25,663 nucleotides of DNA from assembly GCA_015039365.1 (NCBI GenBank), contig WION01000658.1, positions 1 through 25,663 on the forward strand, in the 5' to 3' direction. Positions 22,712 to 25,663 of this stretch are shown here, in pieces; positions within the stretch are counted from its first letter, which is position 1, and every line of letters starts with the position of its first letter. The stretch is from Amanita rubescens (Eukaryota > Basidiomycota > Agaricomycetes > Agaricales > Amanitaceae). The translations under genes were made by a program, and so were the position numbers. A model generated the notes under the pieces. The model had not been told where the DNA came from, did not search any database, and was given only the letters and a program-made list of their open reading frames with translations.

Positions 22712-23012
22712 ATGCCTCACGACTTTAACTGGGAATCCCAGTTAAAGTCTGGGATATTATAGCGTCGAACCAACGAAACCTCCGCAACGTTGTCCGACAC
22801 TGTCAGCATTTGGGAGATATTGATTATTTCGATAAATGGAACGGGCGTTTGTGGGTATCTACTGTACAAAGTCAGTCTCTTGGATAACATGACCGTTGTT
22901 CACCGAAACTAACTGTGGCACAGTTGGAGGAACAGAGCACGGCAATGGCCAAGCAGGAACAAAGAGTGCAGCTCGAGAGCTCGCCGCGTATGATGCTTTA
23001 CAAAAATTTTGA
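22712..23012 (+). pseudogene. Broken dsRBD mini-gene, copy B
   Basis: The two dsRBD exons are present (exon 1 ending at 22870, intron 22871-22923, exon 2 from 22924) and carry the same signature (GTKSAARELAAYDALQKF). A 20-nt insertion at 22735-22754 shifts the frame after MPHDFNWE, leading to a stop within ten codons. An extra T at the 3' end (caaaaatttt) makes the frame stop right after QKF. Exon 1 and the intron resemble copy C, while exon 2 resembles copy A. Confidence 0.7.
22722..22748. repeat. Perfect 13-bp palindrome made by a local inverted copy
   Basis: actttaactggga, one A, then its exact reverse complement tcccagttaaagt. Copies A and C have only the left arm followed by tattat, so the right arm is a local inverted duplication specific to copy B. 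Confidence 0.9.
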
Positions 23013-23020
23013 TCCCCGGC

Positions 23021-23605
23021 GTGACATACGCCATTCGATATTCGATATGCCTCACGACTTTAACTGGGATATTATAGCGTCGAACCAACTAAACCTCCGC
23101 AACGTTGTCCGACACCATCAGCATTTGGGAGATATTGATTATTTCGACAAATGGAACGGGCGTTTGTGGGTATCTACTGTACAAAGTCAGTCTCTTGGAT
23201 AACATGACCGTTGTTCACCGAAACTAACTGTGGCGCAGTTGGAGGAATAGAGCACGGCCATGGACAAGGAGGAACAAAGAGCGTAGCTCGAGAGATCGCC
23301 GCGTATAATGCTTTACAAAAATTTGATCCCCGGCGGTAGGATCTGGAGGGCATGACGACACCATCGCAAACACGCTCCTACAATACTTCGCTTTATGGGA
23401 GTTGTTGACGCAATGGGACGACCTGTCTATGCGACCAAACCACGTTATGCCATCGACTAGCGTGTCTCTCCATGACCAAGTTCTCAACAGACAATGTCGT
23501 CTTGGCGGAAACACAAATTGACGCGCATAGATGTGCTCATGGATGCGGCGGGCCAATCCTGGCCTTCATGTATTTATAGGCTCACGAGACCATATGTGTC
23601 AATAT
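23021..23605 (+). repeat. Duplicated dsRBD segment, copy C
   Basis: Directly follows copy B and matches copy A from tgacatacgccattcg through the dsRBD gene and on to the downstream flank ending near tgtcaatata. It lacks copy A's extra 260 bases. The first 148 bases after the stop codon differ from copy A at one site only. Confidence 0.85.
23047..23339 (+). CDS. Small dsRNA-binding domain protein, copy C
   Basis: Two exons: join(23047..23185, 23239..23339), 79 residues, intron 53 nt (GTCAGT...GCGCAG). This is the cleanest copy: MPHDFNWDIIASNQLNLRNV leads straight into the dsRBD, with GDIDYFDKWNGRLWVSTVQI and the helix-2 signature GQGGTKSVAREIAAYNALQKF, and the stop follows DPRR. The protein is little more than one dsRBD, with no catalytic domain. 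It would bind structured RNA, perhaps as a competitor or adaptor for RNA-processing enzymes; that is inference. Exon 2 differs from copy A at 11 of 101 bases, and 8 codons change the residue. Confidence 0.65.
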
Positions 23606-23854
23606 ATTATCAGGGTATTGTTTTTTCCGATTTATATAATTTGCCAGAACAAACATTGTATGTAGGGGGTCCGAGGTCGCGAGGCCACTAGTACAGATTC
23701 TAAAATCAGAAAGGCATAAAAGTTCAAGTCCCGCTGATGGGAACAGCTGGCACGTCGGCTCGATGCTTATAAACAGTTCTAAAATGCTTTACGGAGAGTC
23801 ATCCATTATTTTTTTTTTTTTCATTGCCTGCGTTGTACTGCGCATTGAATAACC
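23606..23854. other. Spacer with tRNA-like remnant and T13 run
   Basis: Between 23663 and 23742 lie pieces in tRNA order and spacing: gtccgag (box A-like), cagattctaaa (anticodon-arm-like, UAA), and gttcaagtccc (box B). The acceptor and T stems do not pair well, so this is at best a decayed tRNA-Leu/Ser-like sequence or the head of an old tRNA-derived element. A run of 13 T (23809-23821) lies 33 bases before the F-box ATG. Confidence 0.35.
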
Positions 23855-25529
23855 ATGTCGCCCACAACTGCAACGAGTTGCGCCTTACAATGCCCCGAAT
23901 TGCTTCGACTTATATGTAAACAAATCGGAACCGATGACAAGTGGACGCTTTCCCGACTCTACCTGACGTGTAGAAGCTTTATGGAGCCAGCGCTTGACGA
24001 ATTGTGGTACAAATTGGATAACCTTGATCCGTTGGTGCGCTGTATGGACAACGACCTGGTGGAACGGGTAAAAAAAAAGGGGGTAGTTACCCTCGTGAGT
24101 AACTGTTTCCCTGGCACTACTCGTTTGAATTTAACGTCGTCAACTGTAGTCTTTTCAAAGATCGATGCTCGCCAGCGATTGGGAACGCTTTGAAGTAGCA
24201 GCAGCACGTGTCCGTGTTCTTGAATATTCATCTAATCCACGCGCCGGCGGTAGATTCGCGATGTCGATCTACAAGCTTGACTGTAGCATCTTCCGGTCGT
24301 TCGCTTGCGCTGCCCGTGGAAGAACGGGGCTGTTGCCACGACTCCAAGAATTGACTTGGACGGCGATCGATGATGAAATATATCCGTATATTTCTCTCTT
24401 CCTCTCACCAACCATAACTAGCCTGGAAATCGATGCGTCAGGCAAGGAGCTAGCATCAGAAAGGATGCGATTTTCTCTGTTGGAATCCTTGGCCTCGCAA
24501 TGTCCTTCTTTACGCTCACTGAAACTGAGGGGGGGCCCGGGGCTTGACGGCCAGGTAACCTCTTGGAGAATTTTATTCTCTAGATACTCTGCAAATGCCT
24601 GCGCATCATTCGGCCTATGGAAAACTTTAAGCTCTCTCTGTCTGGACCACATAGATCTCAGAACTCTCACAGAGGTCCTCGCCACACTTCCGGCATTGAT
24701 GAAGCTCAAGTTATCCTGTTGTCAAACCATCACTGATTTGCCGTTGGCGCCAAGCAGGGTACAAGGCTTTCCTGTGCTCCAACATCTTTGCATGGAGGAC
24801 TGCGACATGGACAGTTGCTTGTATGTCCTGAAGCGAATGTCCTATGGCACACCTCTCGTACACTTGGAACTAAGCTTCAAGGGATTGCCTAGCGAATACC
24901 GATGGCACGAATTATTCAACAATATGACCGCGGTCATATCGCACGATAGCCTTTCCATTGTGCATTTTTCGGTGACCGATCCGATTCTGGATGAGGGCGA
25001 ACAGGAAGTTCTAATGGACTTTCAAACGATATCCCCTCTCCTTCACTTTCGACATATATCCGAGTTCAAGCACACGGGTTTTTGCTTCCTTGATTTTGAC
25101 GACGGAGACGTCGCACTCATAGCCAGGGCTTGGCCTCATTTGAAATCGTTCATAATAAGCCACGCACGGTTGCAATTGACGCTTCGCGCTTTCCTTCCCT
25201 TTGTGAAGTACTGTCCCGAACTGGAAGTTCTTGGCATGAAGATAGATGTGACCAATGTCGACGATTATGAAGAGAGGCCTGCGAGGGGGTCGTTGGGCAC
25301 TGGACTCCGGGAATTGATGATTTTCGATTCACCGATTGATGATCCACCTCGTGTTGCTGCCTTCATTTCGGACATATTTCCGAAGGTGGCGAGGATAGAT
25401 TTTACCACTTTCAAAAGCCTGTCAGTCTCTACGGAGTACCAGACACACTGGACAAATTGGATAGAAGTTGAGAGATTGATCCCAATATTCGCGGCTGTTC
25501 GGGGGCGGGAAGCAAATCATACGTCCTAG
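23855..25529 (+). CDS. F-box/leucine-rich-repeat protein
   Basis: Two exons: join(23855..24094, 24150..25529), 539 residues, intron 55 nt (GTGAGT...CTGTAG, phase 0). This belongs to the very large agaricomycete F-box family; such proteins bring substrates to SCF ubiquitin ligases through Skp1. Seen: an N-terminal F-box-like helix set (about 8-55: ALQCPELLRLICKQI, SRLYLTCRSFMEPALDELW), then SDWERFEVAAARVRVLEY, which is typical just after the F-box in this family. Irregular leucine-rich repeats follow (PRLQELTW, SITSLEID-like, PSLRSLKLRG, PALMKLKLSCC, PVLQHLCMEDC). The substrate is unknown. The gene is complete, with AT-rich 3' flank containing aataaaag near 25595. Confidence 0.87.
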
Positions 25530-25663
25530 ATCCGAATCCTAGCCGTTTGCATCGATCGCCTGTTTTCAAGAGTGGTATGCTTAACAAGTTACAAAATAAA
25601 AGACAATCGATCGATTATCAGAGCGTTCTTCAGTCTCTTTGACTGTGTCGGTTCGAAAAGTTC
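25530..25663. other. F-box gene 3' flank
   Basis: Short tail of the window with an AATAAA-type motif near 25595 and a small atcgatcgat palindrome. No further gene is visible. Confidence 0.4.

Larger units (their letters stand above)
22671..23020 (+). repeat. Duplicated dsRBD segment, copy B
   Basis: Begins with agccaaacatcatt, like copy A, covers the dsRBD gene, and stops at gatccccggc, where copy C begins at once (gtgacatacgcc). The B-C junction is therefore a tandem, unequal-crossover type joint inside the last codons of the gene. The upstream and downstream flanks kept in copy A are missing at this junction. Confidence 0.85.

Noticed and set aside
20321..23605. Repeat arms as the ends of a transposon
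   Set aside because: The arms carry host-like dsRBD genes, are direct rather than inverted, and I saw no terminal motif, target-site duplication or transposase. Segmental duplication fits better.
1..25663. CRISPR arrays, bacterial operons, insertion sequences or phage features
   Set aside because: Gene structure is eukaryotic throughout. No regularly spaced repeats, transposase or integrase was seen.

Overview
The window looks like nuclear DNA of a mushroom-forming basidiomycete (Agaricomycetes). The reasons are genes split by many 46-70 nt introns (GT...AG), a class I hydrophobin, a fungal F-box/LRR gene, a SHO1 osmosensor, and short dsRNA-binding genes in several copies. All exon structures were built by hand from splice signals, reading-frame continuity and family motifs.

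Layout. From position 1 to 16.4 kb every gene is on the minus strand; from 17.5 kb to the end every gene is on the plus strand. In order: a broken bHLH transcription factor gene (about 42-1456); an intact zinc-dependent polyol/alcohol dehydrogenase (1972-3480, 10 exons) with a decayed, internally deleted copy just upstream (about 3880-4545); a class I hydrophobin (4897-5438) lacking two of the eight family cysteines; a 1.6 kb stretch with no supported gene; NAD(P)HX epimerase (7032-8114); a KHA1-type K+/H+ antiporter of 13 exons (8510-12068); mitochondrial FAD glycerol-3-phosphate dehydrogenase GUT2 (13609-16411, 7 exons); then, head to head across about 1.1-1.3 kb, the SHO1 osmosensor (17750-18991). 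The plus side continues with a duplicated segment carrying small dsRBD genes (copy A 20321-21192; copies B and C 22671-23605). This flanks an unrecognised 246-residue gene (21446-22293). A weak tRNA-like remnant follows, then an F-box/LRR gene (23855-25529).

How it fits together. KHA1, GUT2 and SHO1 all bear on ion, glycerol and osmotic balance. SHO1 feeds the HOG pathway, whose output is glycerol, and GUT2 consumes glycerol-3-phosphate; the shared upstream region is the natural place for common control, though that is inference. NAD(P)HX epimerase repairs damaged nicotinamide cofactors of the kind used by the dehydrogenase. The right third is accessory: duplicated dsRBD mini-genes, a lineage-specific gene and an F-box gene.

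Most worth a second look: the hydrophobin that has lost C1 and C6, which are disulfide partners in the family; the dsRBD repeat family, whose coding exon differs far more between copies than its non-coding flank; the template-switch palindrome that breaks dsRBD copy B; and the contrast between two pseudogenes and seven neighbours with unbroken reading frames, which argues against assembly error.
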